Shown: in pieces, positions 1 through 8,568 of the stretch
How positions within the stretch are numbered: position 1 is the first letter of the stretch
Layout: the number at the start of each line of letters is the position of its first letter
The notes under the pieces: model-generated
What the model saw: the letters and a program-made list of their open reading frames with translations, nothing else
Database searches by the model: none
What the model was told of the DNA's origin: nothing
Assembly (NCBI GenBank): GCA_020073305.1
Contig: JAIQFK010000021.1
Coordinates: 1 to 64,000 of the forward strand
Length of the DNA stretch: 64,000 bases
Source: Terriglobia bacterium
Lineage (GTDB): Bacteria > Acidobacteriota > Terriglobia > Bryobacterales > Bryobacteraceae
Direction of reading: 5' to 3'
Translations under genes and position numbers: made by a program

Positions 1-1
1 G

Positions 2-379
2 CATACCAGTCAGGATTTCGTGGCATTTCTGGAAGGATTGGTGGCGCGCACGGCGTGGGCTCGGCAGATTCATGTGGTGCTCGACAACTTGTCGGCGCAC
101 AAGACCAAGGAAGTGGAGCGTTTTCTGCAGGAACATCCGCGGGTGCGGTTTCACTTCACGCCGACGTATTCGTCGTGGCTGAACCAGGTCGAGCTGTGGT
201 TCGCCAAGATCCAGCGGGACGTGATTGCGCGCGGCGTATTCACCTCGGTAGCAGATCTGGGCAAGAAGCTGCGGAAATACATCCGCGCCTACTCCAAATC
301 GGCACGACCCTTCCGCTGGACCTACACCGATCCCAAACGAAGAATCACGGCTAACAAAATCGCCGGGACAGCTTACTAG
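2..379 (+). mobile_element. IS630-family transposase, C-terminal part (cut by window edge)
   Basis: This is the C-terminal half of a DDE transposase of the IS630/Tc1-mariner group, the enzyme that cuts and joins insertion-sequence ends. The reading frame is open to the first base, so the N-terminal HTH part lies outside the window. Visible hallmarks are VVLDNLSAHKT, which holds the second catalytic Asp, and a WLNQVELWF block holding the third acidic residue, followed by the basic tail usual for the family. The frame ends cleanly with TAG at 377-379. No terminal inverted repeat could be recognised downstream, so whether the element is complete is unknown. Family call is firm; activity cannot be judged. 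Confidence 0.9.
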
Positions 380-416
380 GGCCTCCCCAAAACCTAACAC
401 CTCTCCCCGCCCCCGT

Positions 417-1148
417 CTACTTCTTCGCGCCCTGCCGTGCCAGCCATTCAGCAAGTTCCGGTGTCTTCGCAGCCGCGGCCAGCTCTTGCGCAGTCCGCCC
501 ATCCTTCATCTTCATTGTCGTGTCTGCCCCGTGCAGCACCAGCATTCGAACAATGGAGTCCGCCCCGCCCATGGCCGCCGTATGAAGTGGCGTGCCGCCC
601 AGGAATTCAGGGACGTTCGGATCCGCCCCGTGAGACAGCAGAATCTCAACCAGCGTTTGATCCTTGTGATCCACGGCGGCATGAAGCGCCGTAACTTGAA
701 TCTGGTTGTGAGACTGAATGTTCGGATCGGCGTGGTGAGCCAGAAGCAGGATGACCACGTCATGATGTCCAAAGAAAGTTGCCAAACCGAGCGGCGGGAA
801 GCCATCTGCGGATAGCCGGTTCACACCGCCGGGGTCGTCTTGAAGGGCGGATTTTACGCTATCGAACTGGCCCAAGGCGCACGCTTCGGCAAGCTCAATG
901 GTCGCGCCACGCGAAATCAGGAGGTCGGCAATCTCCGGGTGGCGCGTGTAAAGCGCGAATAGAATCGCGGAGGCGCCATCCTTCCGCTGCGCGTTAGCCA
1001 GGCCGGGTTGTTGATCGATTAAGGCGGTCACTTTGCCGGCATCGCCCTTTTGGATCGCCGTCATGAACTCTTCAGAATCTGCCGCCAGGAGACTCAAGCA
1101 GCACGCGGAAACGGCACTGAACGCCATCGTGAGAAGATTGATTTGCAT
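417..1148 (-). CDS. Exported ankyrin-repeat protein
   Basis: A 243-residue protein with a probable signal peptide (residues 1-23, hydrophobic, ending near SLLAADS) followed by ankyrin repeats up to the C-terminus. Repeat hallmarks such as GFPPLGLATFFGHHDVV, VTALHAAVDHKDQTLVEILL and GTPLHTAAMGGADSIVRMLV are visible, so at least five repeats are likely. Ankyrin proteins bind partner proteins; no catalytic domain is present and the partner is unknown. It is divergent from the AraC regulator at 1233, and the 84 bases between them must hold both promoters. The start ATG at 1146-1148 has no strong Shine-Dalgarno sequence. Confidence 0.85.
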   Translation of the reverse strand: MQINLLTMAFSAVSACCLSLLAADSEEFMTAIQKGDAGKVTALIDQQPGLANAQRKDGASAILFALYTRHPEIADLLISRGATIELAEACALGQFDSVKSALQDDPGGVNRLSADGFPPLGLATFFGHHDVVILLLAHHADPNIQSHNQIQVTALHAAVDHKDQTLVEILLSHGADPNVPEFLGGTPLHTAAMGGADSIVRMLVLHGADTTMKMKDGRTAQELAAAAKTPELAEWLARQGAKK

Positions 1149-1232
1149 TCACTCAGAGTAGGAGCAACCCTCCCCGGTTGTCCTATCGATTCTTGCTTTT
1201 TTCACAAAATCAGGTAAGCTGGCCCCAACGGC

Positions 1233-2144
1233 ATGCCCAGCGAGTTCATCCGCGCCAATCCGAGCGGTGGCCCACCCACCCTTGGCGGCGAGAACTTGAT
1301 TCTGCGCGCCAGCGCCCGCACTCACCGCGTAGAAAATTACCCCGGCCCGCTGTCGATCAAGACGGTGGTCAAAGGGCAAGCGATCTGGCGCCACGACCGT
1401 CGGAGCCTGGTCGTGGGCCAGGATTCGTTCCTGGTGCTCAGCGACGGCCAGCCGTATTCGCTCCACATCGACGCCCGCGAGCCGGTCCACACCTGTTGTG
1501 TTTTTTTCGCGACAGGATTCGTAGAATCCGTTCACCGGGCCTTGACACGAGACGACCTGGACGCCGGCGATTGCATCAACACCGATTTTCTTTCCCATGT
1601 CCATCCTCGTGACGAACGCATTCTCCACCGGCTCGGCGAGATCGTCGCGCGCCCGGCTCCCAACCGCCTCGGGATGGATGAGCAGTTCGTCTCTTTGGCT
1701 CAGGACCTGCTGCTTTTGTACTCCGAGGTGAGAACGCGAATCGGCCGCCTGCCAGGCCGGAAGCCGTCCACCCGCAATGAACTCTTCCGGCGTGTCAGCC
1801 GGGGACGCGACTTCCTTCACGCCCGCGCCTTCGAAAACATCAGTCTGGCCGAAGTCGCGCGCGCATCCTTCCTTTCGCCCTACCACTTTCATCGTGCTTT
1901 CCGGGGCGCCTTCGGAACATCTCCTCATGAGTACCTGACCCGGCTCAGAATCGCCCACGCGGCTCGTCTTCTCCGGACGGCTCAGGAGATAAGCGTCACC
2001 CAGGTTGCCGAGGCTGTCGGCTTCGAAAGTCCCACCTCGTTTGCGAACCTGTTCCGCCGCCACACGGGAGATTCACCTTCAGCTCTCAAGGCCCGGAAAC
2101 AGTTGAAACCCAGCGGCGCGCCGCCGCGTACCAATGGAAGCTAA
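1233..2144 (+). CDS. AraC-family transcriptional regulator
   Basis: A 303-residue regulator. The N-terminal about 170 residues form a cupin-like sensing region (GQDSFLVLSDGQPYSL). The C-terminal about 100 residues are a typical AraC double helix-turn-helix: ISLAEVARASFLSPYHFHRAF for the first helix pair, then VTQVAEAVGFESPTSFANLF with the family signature. The ligand is unknown. The stop codon overlaps the start of the downstream VWFA gene by one base (TAATG at 2142-2146), so the two are probably cotranscribed and translationally coupled. No clear Shine-Dalgarno sequence precedes ATG 1233, so the start is less sure than the family. Confidence 0.9.
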   Translation: MPSEFIRANPSGGPPTLGGENLILRASARTHRVENYPGPLSIKTVVKGQAIWRHDRRSLVVGQDSFLVLSDGQPYSLHIDAREPVHTCCVFFATGFVESVHRALTRDDLDAGDCINTDFLSHVHPRDERILHRLGEIVARPAPNRLGMDEQFVSLAQDLLLLYSEVRTRIGRLPGRKPSTRNELFRRVSRGRDFLHARAFENISLAEVARASFLSPYHFHRAFRGAFGTSPHEYLTRLRIAHAARLLRTAQEISVTQVAEAVGFESPTSFANLFRRHTGDSPSALKARKQLKPSGAPPRTNGS

Positions 2145-3520
2145 TGACCAGGTTGTCGTGTATCCTGCTTGTCGCTTTCGCGGGCTTACTTTCGGCCGCG
2201 GACGATGATGTCGTTTTCCGCAGCGATGTCTCGCTGGTCCGCGTAGATGTACAGGCCCTGGACCGCGACAACCGCGCCATCACCGGTCTGCGAGCGGACG
2301 ACTTCATCCTGCGAGAAGAAGGCCGTTCCCAGCAGATCCGCAATTTCGCCAGCGAAAACATGCCGGTGGACGTCCTATTGCTGCTGGACGTCAGCGCCAG
2401 CATGCGGCCGCACGTGGAGCGCATCGCCTCTGCGTCCCATGAGGCCTTGCGCGTGCTCCGGGATCAGGACCGGATCGCCATCATGGTTTTCGACCGGGCT
2501 ACGCGCGTGCGGCTGCCGTTCCGCAATAGCCGCGACGACGTGGAGCGCGAGTTGGAGGCGCTGCTCAACCAGGAGAACTTCAACGGGGGTACGGACGTTA
2601 CCCGCGCGCTGTACGACGCCGCCAATTACATCGCGCACAACGGACGGCGCGACGCACGGCGGGCCATCGTCATCCTGACCGACGACCAGACCGAGCGCAA
2701 TCGCGACGTGGAAGGAGTTTCCCGCGCGCTGGCGAAAGCCGATGCCGTGTTGAGCCTGCTGCTGGCGCCCGACGCCATGGGCACTTACTACCCTGGCGCC
2801 GGCGGTGGCGGCCGCAGCGGCGGCGGAACGTGGCCCGGCAGCGGACGCATGGGTGGACCGCTGGGCGGTATCATCCTGGGCCGCCGCGGACCCTACGGCG
2901 GCCGTGGACCCGGTGGAGGTCCGACCATGCGCGGGCCTCACACCCAATCAGCCGAAACCGGGGAGGTCGCACGCCGGTCGGGCGGCGACTTGATGCCTGT
3001 CGACGACGCCTATGCGCTCGAGACGACGCTCTCCCGCCTGCGGCAACGCTACGCTCTGTACTTCAATGTTCCGCCCGATGTGAAGGCCGGTGAGCAGCGA
3101 AACATCGAGGTGTCGCTGGCCGACTCCGCTCGCCGGCGCTTCACCGGAGCCGACATACGATACCGTCGGGTCTACCTCGCGCCGGTAGCCGGGGCTGCGC
3201 CCACAGTAGCTGCCCAGGCATCTCCCAATCCAACCGCCGACACCGAGCGTCCGCCCGTCGACACGGAGAGACCCGTGATCAAGCGCCGTCCCGCCGTTAG
3301 CCCGGATGGGCCGCGCCAGGGTCCGCTCGACGCGGCCAGTCAGGATCCGCAGCCGGATACTGCTCCGCTGCCCCGGCGTGCCGCGCGCCACATCGACGAA
3401 CCATCCGAGCAGCAGGGTCCCATCAAACCGAGCTGCGGTGGCTGGCACAAAATCGATGAACCGGCGCCCCCGCCCTGCCCGAGCGATTCCCCCGACGGCC
3501 AGCAGCCCCCATCAAAGTAA
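2144..3520 (+). CDS. Exported VWFA-domain protein (acidobacterial type)
   Basis: A 458-residue exported protein: signal peptide (residues 1-18, ending GLLSAADDD), then a von Willebrand factor A domain with the metal-binding MIDAS motif DVSASM near residue 88, a conserved Thr in GGTDVTRAL and ILTDDQTERN. Proteins with this FRSDVSLVRVDVQ N-terminus are abundant in Acidobacteria (TIGR03436-like). A glycine/arginine-rich insertion (residues about 215-260) and a Pro-rich, low-complexity C-terminal tail (about 360-458) flank the final strand of the domain. The function is unknown; a cell-surface adhesion or scaffold role is inferred. It overlaps the AraC gene by one base. Confidence 0.85.
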   Translation: MTRLSCILLVAFAGLLSAADDDVVFRSDVSLVRVDVQALDRDNRAITGLRADDFILREEGRSQQIRNFASENMPVDVLLLLDVSASMRPHVERIASASHEALRVLRDQDRIAIMVFDRATRVRLPFRNSRDDVERELEALLNQENFNGGTDVTRALYDAANYIAHNGRRDARRAIVILTDDQTERNRDVEGVSRALAKADAVLSLLLAPDAMGTYYPGAGGGGRSGGGTWPGSGRMGGPLGGIILGRRGPYGGRGPGGGPTMRGPHTQSAETGEVARRSGGDLMPVDDAYALETTLSRLRQRYALYFNVPPDVKAGEQRNIEVSLADSARRRFTGADIRYRRVYLAPVAGAAPTVAAQASPNPTADTERPPVDTERPVIKRRPAVSPDGPRQGPLDAASQDPQPDTAPLPRRAARHIDEPSEQQGPIKPSCGGWHKIDEPAPPPCPSDSPDGQQPPSK

Positions 3521-3579
3521 ATTGCCGGGACCCTCAACAGGCCGCGCTACGCCTCCCCGACCTGTGGTACACCGGCAGG

Positions 3580-4170
3580 ATGCAGACTCTTGGGCTGTCA
3601 AACAGCACCCCCAGGACTGACGGCCGGCTGAAGAGCCTTCTCTGGCCGGCAATTCACAACAATGTGGACCTTGACTCCGTTACCACGCAAGGCTTCTGGC
3701 TCTGCTCGTTCGTCGGCACAGTCACATTAATATTCTCGTTTCTGAATGGAGCCGGGCTGACCGCCGCGATTGGTTGTTTCGAAGCGGTCTTCTATTTTCT
3801 GGCTGGCATCGGCGTCCGTATGCAGAGCCGGATCGCTGCCGCCGGAGCGTTCACCGCCTATCTGCTCGGCGGTGCGGTTCTGCAAAAGTATACCCACCAA
3901 GGCTTCAGCATCCCGCGCCTGATTTTTCTCGCCCTGTTGCTGTCCAATGTGCGCGGTATCTGGCTTTCGGCGACCTGGAAGGCGGCCGAATCCGGTCCGC
4001 CCATCGTCAAGCTCAGCGAAACCTGGCGTGACAAACTCTCCGACCAACTGCCCGCCTTCCTCTGGCCGAAGGTCAGGATTTTCTTCTATATTGTGGCGGC
4101 GGTCGAGATCGTCATTCTCCTTCTCGAGTTGTTTCCCATCACACCGGCAACATCTGGCTTATCGGCGTAA
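3580..4170 (+). CDS. Hypothetical membrane protein
   Basis: A 196-residue protein with about four or five predicted membrane segments: residues 38-60, 62-85, 87-103, 111-126 and a C-terminal segment IFFYIVAAVEIVILLLELF. I do not recognise the family. There is no adjacent partner on the same strand within an operon-like distance: the VWFA gene ends 59 bases upstream and the glycosyltransferase gene starts 300 bases downstream. The ATG at 3580 has a poor ribosome binding site, so the start is provisional. Confidence 0.6.
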   Translation: MQTLGLSNSTPRTDGRLKSLLWPAIHNNVDLDSVTTQGFWLCSFVGTVTLIFSFLNGAGLTAAIGCFEAVFYFLAGIGVRMQSRIAAAGAFTAYLLGGAVLQKYTHQGFSIPRLIFLALLLSNVRGIWLSATWKAAESGPPIVKLSETWRDKLSDQLPAFLWPKVRIFFYIVAAVEIVILLLELFPITPATSGLSA

Positions 4171-4473
4171 TTCGAGGCACGACATCCTCTGTCCGGTAAC
4201 GCAATCCGCCGCCCCATTTCTGCCTGCCGTGAAAAATGTGCATGGCTGTAACGACACTCTCCGGACCAAAGGACTGAAGATTACGGATCTTTAAGATTGG
4301 CAACCCCTGTGCAGGCAGGTTTCCCAGCCAGAGCGACGAAGAAACGCGCCATGGGGACATAAGTGGACATCGCCAGGTCTGGTTCAGCACGCCCGTGAAG
4401 GACGAGTTCCGTCCGTCCTAACGTCGTGCTCGGTTTGTACAGTTCACGCCGAAATTCTCTGGAGGCACTTGCG
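4171..4473. other. Intergenic region upstream of the glycosyltransferase operon
   Basis: About 300 bases without a supported gene. A minus-strand open frame at 4139-4390 has no recognisable family and no ribosome binding site and is not called. The region must carry the promoter of the downstream operon, but no convincing -35/-10 pair stands out. The ribosome binding site GGAGG of the next gene is at 4461-4465. Confidence 0.5.
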
Positions 4474-5706
4474 ATGGCTGACTTTCATCAGACCGGAGTA
4501 GTCACCACCCTCCATCGTCTGAAACCCAACAACATCGACAGGCTCGAAGCCGATCTGGAAAAGTTTTCGCGCAACCGGCCTATCGGATTGGTTTTGCCCG
4601 CCCTTTACTCGGAGTTCGAAAGCCTCGCCATGCCGCAAATCGTCTCCGAGTTGAAGCGTGTCCGCTACCTGCAGCGCATTGTGGTCGTGCTGGGAAGAGC
4701 CACGCTGGATCAATACGCCCGTGCGTGCAGTTTCTTCGAGGATTTCTACACTCCCGTCACCACCCTATGGATGGAAAGCGAGAGGATCCAGGATCTTCTG
4801 CAAATGCTCGAAACGCGCGGGCTATCAGCCGGCGGCGACGGCAAGGGCCGTTCCTGCTGGATGGCATACGGCTATCTTCTAGCGGCGCGGGATTGTGACG
4901 TGATTGCCCTGCACGATTGCGACATCGTGAATTACGACCGCCAGTTGCTGGCCCGCCTATGCTACCCGGTGGCGCATCCACACCTGAGCTTCGAGTTCTG
5001 CAAGGGCTATTACGCCCGCGTCACCGATCGTCTGCACGGGCGCGTCACCCGCCTTTTCGTTACGCCGCTCATTCGCGCACTCGAGGGTATGGCGCCGGGT
5101 GCGCCGTTCCTCAAGTACCTCGACAGCTTCCGCTATCCGCTGGCCGGCGAGTTCGCCATGGACATCAACCTCGCGCGCGCTAACCGCATTCCCTCGGATT
5201 GGGGCCTGGAAGTCGGCACCCTGGCCGAGGTCTACCGAAACTGCGCGGTTTCGAGAACCTGCCAGGTGGATCTGATGGAGAGTTACGAGCATAAGCACAA
5301 GGAGATCTCCGAGGATGATCCTTCTAAGGGTCTGACTCGCATGGCTGGCGATATCGCCAAATCTCTGTTCCGCACCCTCGCCTCGGAGGGCCTCGTCTTT
5401 ACCGCCGACGATTTTCGAAGCCTCGAAGTGCGCTACGTGCGCATCGCGCAGGACACGAGCGCGCGCTACTACGCTGATGCCATGTTGAATGGCCTCAAGT
5501 TTGACCGCCACGCCGAGGAGATTGCCGTCACCGCTTTCGCCCGGAGCCTGCACCGGGCCGCGGCGGAATTCATTGAGGACCCCCTCGGCCTCCCGCTCAT
5601 TCCCAACTGGAATCGCGTGCTGTCTGCCATCCCCGAGTTTTTCGAGCTGCTGCAAGACGCAGTGGACAAGGCCTCGCGGCCCATGGTCGGCCGTGCTGTT
5701 CATTAA
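4474..5706 (+). CDS. gpgS: GT-A glycosyltransferase, glucosyl-3-phosphoglycerate synthase-like
   Basis: A 410-residue cytosolic glycosyltransferase resembling GT81 glucosyl-3-phosphoglycerate synthase, which moves glucose from an NDP-sugar to 3-phosphoglycerate. Family features appear in order: IGLVLPALYSE (37-47), GKG nucleotide-sugar loop (123-125), metal-binding D-x-D in HDCDI (148-150), KGYYARVTDRLHGRVTRL (177-194), FRYPLAGEFAM (219-229) and a WGLEVGTLAEVY helix. ATG 4474 is chosen because GGAGG lies 8 bases upstream; a longer frame starts at 4426 without a site. The stop is 5 bases before the next glycosyltransferase. No phosphatase (GpgP) gene lies nearby. The substrate is inferred from motif order and could be another sugar acceptor. 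Confidence 0.72.
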   Translation: MADFHQTGVVTTLHRLKPNNIDRLEADLEKFSRNRPIGLVLPALYSEFESLAMPQIVSELKRVRYLQRIVVVLGRATLDQYARACSFFEDFYTPVTTLWMESERIQDLLQMLETRGLSAGGDGKGRSCWMAYGYLLAARDCDVIALHDCDIVNYDRQLLARLCYPVAHPHLSFEFCKGYYARVTDRLHGRVTRLFVTPLIRALEGMAPGAPFLKYLDSFRYPLAGEFAMDINLARANRIPSDWGLEVGTLAEVYRNCAVSRTCQVDLMESYEHKHKEISEDDPSKGLTRMAGDIAKSLFRTLASEGLVFTADDFRSLEVRYVRIAQDTSARYYADAMLNGLKFDRHAEEIAVTAFARSLHRAAAEFIEDPLGLPLIPNWNRVLSAIPEFFELLQDAVDKASRPMVGRAVH

Positions 5707-5711
5707 GATCC

Positions 5712-7049
5712 ATGCCAGAGCGATTGCCGGATGAAGCTCGCCGGGCCGCTGAATCCATCGGGAAAGCCGACGTGGTCATCGGCATTCCCAGCTACAACAA
5801 TGCCCGCACCATTGAGCACGTGGTGCGGGCCGCCAACGCCGGGCTGAGCAAGTACTTTCCCGAATTCAACGGAGTCGTCATCAACGCGGATGGAGGCTCC
5901 ACCGACAACACTCGCGAGGCGGTCCTTTCTGCCCGCATCGAAGACGGGCATCTCATGCTCGTGTCGGCGCCCTTGAGCGTGGCCCATCGCCTCTCCTTGC
6001 CCTACCACGGTATCCCCGGCAAAGGCAGCGCCTTCCGATTGATCTTCCAGATGGCAGCGGCACTCGAAGCGAAGGCGTGCGCGGTCGTCGATTCCGATCT
6101 GCGCTCCATCACGCCCGAGTGGATTGATCTGCTCCTGCGCCCCATCCTGTTCGCCGAGTTCGATTTTGTCGCTCCCTACTACCACCGCCACAAGTACGAC
6201 GGAACCATCACCAACAGCATCGTGTATCCCCTGACCAGGGCCTTGTACGGTCTACGGGTGCGGCAGCCTATCGGCGGCGAATTTGGAATCTCATCTCGTG
6301 TGATCGCGCGTTATCTCGAACGCGACGACTGGGAGACCGACGTCGCACGCTATGGCATTGACATCTGGATGACCACCATTGCCATTGCCGAAGGTTTCCG
6401 GGTCTGCCAGAGCTTCCTCGGCGCCAAGCTGCATGATGCTAAGGACCCGTCCTCGGACCTGACCGCCATGCTGCACCAGGTCGTCGGCAGTGTGTTCATG
6501 CTGATGGACGAGTACGAATCGGTCTGGCGGGGTCAGACGGGCAGCAAACCCGCTGAGCTGTTCGGATTCCGGTTCGATGTCGGCTTAGATCCGGTCGACG
6601 TAAATGTCGAACGCATGATCCACGCCTTTCAGAAGGGCTGCGCGGAGCTGGAGGAGGTTTGGAGTCTTGCGCTCCAGCCGGAAACCCATGCCCAGATCCG
6701 GAAATTGGCGGCCGGCTTGAGCGAGAATCCCATCACGTTCCATTTAGAGGACGAACTCTGGACACGCGTGATTCTGGATTTCGCCTGTGCCTATAAGCAG
6801 CATCCCCTTTCGTCGGCGCACCTGCTCCAGTCCCTGACCCCGCTCTATCTGGCGCGTGTTGCGTCCTTCGTCTATGAGACGCGGAACCTGGCGTCCGTCC
6901 AAGTAGAGGACAAGATCGAGCAATTGTGCTTGACCTTTGAGACTCTCAAACCCTATCTGCTCGCCCATTGGGACCGGGAACCGGTGCTGCCTCCGGAACC
7001 CGTCCCCGCAGGCGCCGAGCAAGGACAAGAAACAAAATTGGAGGTGTGA
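5712..7049 (+). CDS. GT-A glycosyltransferase, probable glucosylglycerate synthase-like
   Basis: A 445-residue second glycosyltransferase of the same fold: IGIPSYNNARTIEHVV (23-38), NADGGSTDNT (58-67), GKG (103-105), catalytic metal motif DSD (127-129), and QPIGGEFG (185-192), which parallels the PLAGEF motif of the preceding protein. The C-terminal 190 residues are helical. Enzymes of this type include single-step glucosylglycerate synthases that join an NDP-glucose to D-glycerate. The gene sits 5 bases after the gpgS-like gene and 4 bases before the membrane protein gene, so the three form one operon. The two paralogues may use related acceptors, or one may extend the product of the other. 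Exact substrate is inference. Confidence 0.68.
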   Translation: MPERLPDEARRAAESIGKADVVIGIPSYNNARTIEHVVRAANAGLSKYFPEFNGVVINADGGSTDNTREAVLSARIEDGHLMLVSAPLSVAHRLSLPYHGIPGKGSAFRLIFQMAAALEAKACAVVDSDLRSITPEWIDLLLRPILFAEFDFVAPYYHRHKYDGTITNSIVYPLTRALYGLRVRQPIGGEFGISSRVIARYLERDDWETDVARYGIDIWMTTIAIAEGFRVCQSFLGAKLHDAKDPSSDLTAMLHQVVGSVFMLMDEYESVWRGQTGSKPAELFGFRFDVGLDPVDVNVERMIHAFQKGCAELEEVWSLALQPETHAQIRKLAAGLSENPITFHLEDELWTRVILDFACAYKQHPLSSAHLLQSLTPLYLARVASFVYETRNLASVQVEDKIEQLCLTFETLKPYLLAHWDREPVLPPEPVPAGAEQGQETKLEV

Positions 7050-7053
7050 AGCC

Positions 7054-7752
7054 ATGGTCGAAACACTGAGAACCGTCCTCCAGGGAGTGCTGGAGCGACT
7101 CTATAAATACGTCACCATCTATCTGCCTTCGTTGCTGGCCGCGCTCATCCTGTTTGGGGCGGCGTACGTGGCGGCGGTGTTTTCCCGCTGGCTGCTCTAT
7201 CGAATTTTCAAAGGACCTGCCATCGACCGGTTCCTGCGACGCAGTGGCGTTGCCTTTATGCTCGATCCCTCCGGCCGACTGCGCGCGACCCGCCTGGTTG
7301 CCGAGACCGCCTACTGGTGCTTTGTGCTGGCCGGCATCCTTCTGGGATTGAGCGTGTTTAACACCGACATCACCACCGAGCTCATTCAGAGGTTCGTGTT
7401 CCTGCTGCCGAAAATTGTCGTGGCGGGATTGATTCTTCTGGGGGGCGCTGCCCTGGGCCAGTATCTCGGCCGCAGCATGCTGGTTTGGGCCGTCAATGAA
7501 GACTTCCCTTCCCCGCGCCGGCTGGCCACTGTGGTGCGCATCGTCATCATGTTTGTCGCCGTGGTCGTGGCCGCCGACCAGCTCGATTTCGCCCGCAGCG
7601 TCTTCCTCGCCGCTTTTATCATTCTGGTCGGAGGCGGCGTGCTCACCACGTGCCTGGCCATCGGCCTCGGCGGCGGATTCCGGCGCTTCTTCGAACAAAA
7701 GAAAGAACACGCTGAGAGCGACGGTGAAAGGTCGCTGTGGAATCATCTGTAG
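7054..7752 (+). CDS. Membrane protein with MscS-like transmembrane helices
   Basis: A 232-residue inner-membrane protein with about five transmembrane helices (residues about 20-43, 84-105, 118-140, 158-176, 183-205). The glycine-rich last helix region GGGVLTTCLAIGLGGGFRRF resembles the conserved TM helix repeat (PF05552) found next to or within mechanosensitive channels, but there is no MscS beta domain after it. ATG 7054 has GGAGG at 7040-7044; the open frame extends further upstream inside the glycosyltransferase gene and is rejected as start. Four bases separate it from the glycosyltransferase. Location in a probable compatible-solute operon suggests a channel or channel accessory releasing solute on osmotic downshift; this is inferred. 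Confidence 0.7.
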   Translation: MVETLRTVLQGVLERLYKYVTIYLPSLLAALILFGAAYVAAVFSRWLLYRIFKGPAIDRFLRRSGVAFMLDPSGRLRATRLVAETAYWCFVLAGILLGLSVFNTDITTELIQRFVFLLPKIVVAGLILLGGAALGQYLGRSMLVWAVNEDFPSPRRLATVVRIVIMFVAVVVAADQLDFARSVFLAAFIILVGGGVLTTCLAIGLGGGFRRFFEQKKEHAESDGERSLWNHL

Positions 7753-7887
7753 CCTACAGCACCGGCACGTCTCCAGGTGTCGGACACCGGGCAGGATCCC
7801 CGGTCGGACTTCCCAACTTCCCGATGGGCGCCTACGCGGGACTTTGGATTGCGTTCGGGCCTGCACTCTTGAAGGAGAAAAAGGGCG

Positions 7888-8434
7888 ATGGTCACGCTGC
7901 GCAAACTGCAGTTGGACGATCTTGATGCTGTTCATGCGCTGATTTCGAGGATGGACGTCGTGCGCTACATGTGCTCCCCTTATGTTCACAGGAGCAGAGT
8001 GAAAAATTCCTCCACGACTCGCTTCAGGACTCTCCTTCTGAACCTTGGCAATCGGTCGTCCGAGCGGTCAGTGATTCCGCACTCGGTGATGTGATTGGAC
8101 TCTCTGGGTTGGTCGCCCTGAGAGGCGCCCAGGAAGGCGAGATTTGGTACTTGGTGAGTCCCAAATGGTGGGGAAAGGGAATCGCGACAGCAGCAGTAAA
8201 GAAACTGCTTGATCTCGGATTCGCAGAAATCGGGCTTCATCGAATGTGGGCAACCTGCCTTCCCGAGAATCCTGCGTTCGCGCACGTGCTGGAGAAGGTG
8301 GGTATGAGAAGGGAAGGCTTCCTCGTCAAGACCCTCAAGATCCACGGAGAGTGGAAGAGCAGTTACTGTACGCCATCCTCGAGGAGGAATGGGGCCGCGC
8401 CGCATCACCCGAATCGCACTCACTTGTCGTGTAA
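7888..8434 (+). pseudogene. GNAT acetyltransferase, broken by two frameshifts
   Basis: Three reading frames join to make one GNAT N-acetyltransferase of about 180 residues. It begins MVTLRKLQLDDLDAVHAL at ATG 7888 with a good site (AAGGAG, 7872-7877). It shifts near 7970-7980 into the frame carrying LCSQEQSEKFLHDS and the acetyl-CoA loop SPKWWGKGIATAAVKKLL. It shifts again near 8350-8365 into LLYAILEEEWG and stops at 8434. Both shifts go the same way (one base lost or two gained each time). The protein would resemble RimJ/RimL-type enzymes. Two shifts in one gene suggest decay rather than a single sequencing error, although the start signals are intact. Confidence 0.8.
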
Positions 8435-8568
8435 CGGCGCACTCGAAGTTAGTCTGGGGTATTACACCTTTGGCGATTTGACGCCCAACACACACGCACT
8501 AGGTGTAGTTGGAGGGAATCTGGTGCTGAGCACCCGGCCTGCCAGGCCGCGCTCCCGCCTGTGAGATC

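Noticed and set aside
1149-2063. 304-residue minus-strand frame opposite the AraC gene
   Set aside because: The plus-strand frame has a full AraC signature; the minus frame has none.
4139-4390. Minus-strand frame in the gap before the glycosyltransferase operon
   Set aside because: No family, no ribosome site; the gap most likely holds the promoter.
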